A stretch of 64,000 nucleotides of DNA from Parapedobacter sp042666505 (GTDB lineage Bacteria; Bacteroidota; Bacteroidia; Sphingobacteriales; Sphingobacteriaceae), in NCBI RefSeq assembly GCF_042666505.1, contig NZ_JBHTDN010000003.1:372001-436000 (forward strand), in the 5' to 3' direction. Below the pieces are notes generated by a model, which saw nothing but the letters and a program-made list of their open reading frames with translations, had not been told where the DNA came from and did no database searches. Below are positions 63,056 to 64,000 of this stretch, piece by piece; position 1 is the first letter of the stretch, and each line of letters starts with the position of its first letter. Both the position numbers and the translations under genes were made by a program.

Positions 63056-64000
63056 ATGTTGAAATTACTACGTATTCGGCGCCGGGTACCGTGCGTGTAT
63101 GTGTTTATCGCTTTGGGACTGGTCTGGGGAAAATTTGCGGATGCGCAGGAAACCAAGCCCTTGATCAACGCTACCTTTGAAGGGGTGGTGTTGGATGCGG
63201 CCAATGGGGAGTCCCTTACCGGCGCGACCCTGCAGCTTGCGGGGGTTACCCACGTGACCAAGACGGATAGACGCGGGCATTTTCAATTTGTGACGGGACA
63301 AAAGTTGCCCGTAACCTTAATCGTTTCCTACATCGGTTATGTAACGAAGGAGGTGGTCGTCACCGAAACTCCCGTTACGATTGAACTGGAGCGAAGTGCC
63401 GCAAATTTGGGGGAGGTAGTGGTGACTTCCCGACGGCGCAGAGAATTGCTGCAAGAGGTTCCCATACCTGTTTCCGTGGTAAGCGGTGCATTGGCCGAGG
63501 AAAGCGGAGCCTTCAATGTAAACCGGTTGAAGGAAATGGTGCCTACGGTACAATTATATTCATCCAATCCCCGCAATACGGGGTTGAGCATCCGGGGCTT
63601 AGGGACGACCTTTGGACTGACGAACGATGGTATCGATCCCGGTGTCGGTTTCTATGTCGACGGGGTGTATTATGCGCGCACGGCGGCGACCACCCTTGAT
63701 TTCATAGATGTGGAACAAATAGAGGTGCTGCGCGGTCCCCAAGGGACGTTATTTGGTAAAAATACGGTAGCGGGCGCGTTCAACGTTACGACCCGGAAGC
63801 CGACGTTCACTCCCGAGGGCAGGGCTGAGCTCAGCTATGGTAATTATGGCTTCATACAGGCAAAAGCGTCCATCAGCGGGCCATTGGGCGAGCATTGGGC
63901 AGCGAGGGTGTCTTTCAGCGGCACGCAGCGGGATGGATTAATTTATAACGTTGCCACGCAAAAACGGGTAAATGATTTGAATAACCTCGGCTTTCGGGGG
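63056..64000 (+). CDS. TonB-dependent receptor with carboxypeptidase-D-like domain (3' end missing)
   Basis: Open from ATG 63056 to the end of the window (315 codons seen). Signal peptide (about 1-31, ending FADAQ), carboxypeptidase-D-like domain (about 36-120, FEGVVLDAANGESLTGATLQ), then a plug of the siderophore-receptor type: IPVSVVSGALAEES, LSIRGLGTTFG, FYVDGVYYART, IEVLRGPQGTLFGKNTVAGA. It is not SusC-like in the plug. The N-terminal 110 residues closely resemble those of the SusC at 51943. Receptors with this plug type in other bacteria take up siderophores, sulfonates or sulfate esters. Expected full length is over 700 residues. Confidence 0.88.
   Translation, partial: MLKLLRIRRRVPCVYVFIALGLVWGKFADAQETKPLINATFEGVVLDAANGESLTGATLQLAGVTHVTKTDRRGHFQFVTGQKLPVTLIVSYIGYVTKEVVVTETPVTIELERSAANLGEVVVTSRRRRELLQEVPIPVSVVSGALAEESGAFNVNRLKEMVPTVQLYSSNPRNTGLSIRGLGTTFGLTNDGIDPGVGFYVDGVYYARTAATTLDFIDVEQIEVLRGPQGTLFGKNTVAGAFNVTTRKPTFTPEGRAELSYGNYGFIQAKASISGPLGEHWAARVSFSGTQRDGLIYNVATQKRVNDLNNLGFRG

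Overview
The window reads as one stretch of a Bacteroidota chromosome. Six SusC/SusD outer-membrane pairs, lipoprotein-type SusD starts, promoters of the TAnnTTTG type and the scarcity of Shine-Dalgarno sequences all point to that phylum. The moderate GC content and gene style suggest Sphingobacteriaceae (Parapedobacter/Olivibacter-like), but that genus-level guess is inference. No rRNA, tRNA, CRISPR array or insertion sequence was recognised. Nearly everything is nutrient acquisition.

Region 1 (1-13720, plus strand) is a D-amino-acid/peptide locus. It holds a DgcN-DgcA pair (D-glutamate N-acetyltransferase and N-acetyl-glutamate racemase type), an APC amino-acid permease, an exported protein carrying two serine beta-lactamase-fold domains, and a PLP gamma-lyase/synthase-type enzyme. 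After a perfect 17-bp inverted repeat come a SusC/SusD pair and another exported serine hydrolase. Region 2 (13722-30904, minus strand) is a polysaccharide utilisation locus for a uronic-acid polysaccharide: two SusC/SusD pairs, a BT_3987-like surface lipoprotein, a PL8 + alginate-lyase-like fusion, a GH88 unsaturated uronyl hydrolase and a heparinase II/III-type lyase. Similar LacI-type operator-like sequences lie before the lyase gene and before the SusC operon.

Region 3 (31770-45219, plus strand) looks like a peptidoglycan/MurNAc locus: NamZ (exo-N-acetylmuramidase), SusC/SusD, a metallophosphoesterase + PQQ propeller + GH9 fusion, a NodB-type deacetylase, MurQ and a sodium:solute symporter. 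The GH9/deacetylase junction carries an A AAA AAG heptamer 10 nt after a GGGAGG, the same arrangement as the dnaX -1 frameshift signal. Regions 1 and 3 together would cover both the peptide (D-Glu) and the sugar (MurNAc) parts of peptidoglycan.

Region 4 (45273-64000) begins with a minus-strand SusC/SusD pair, then an exported DUF1684 + peptide deformylase fusion. Next is an apparent operon of SusC/SusD, two paralogous DoxX-like membrane proteins, a TIGR01777-type epimerase, a phytoene-desaturase-like flavoprotein and a YeiH/UPF0324 transporter, followed by a TonB-dependent receptor cut by the window end. A 19-bp palindromic sequence (GTCTACTAA-N-TTAGTAGAC type) sits at the promoter of three of these units. 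One of them also has a roughly 350-nt leader with a 43-codon ORF ending in Met-Tyr-Met-Cys-Gly whose stop codon lies in a hairpin loop. This suggests a co-regulated, possibly sulfur-responsive regulon; that role is inference.

All functional assignments rest on motif and family recognition by eye; no database search or structure prediction was run.
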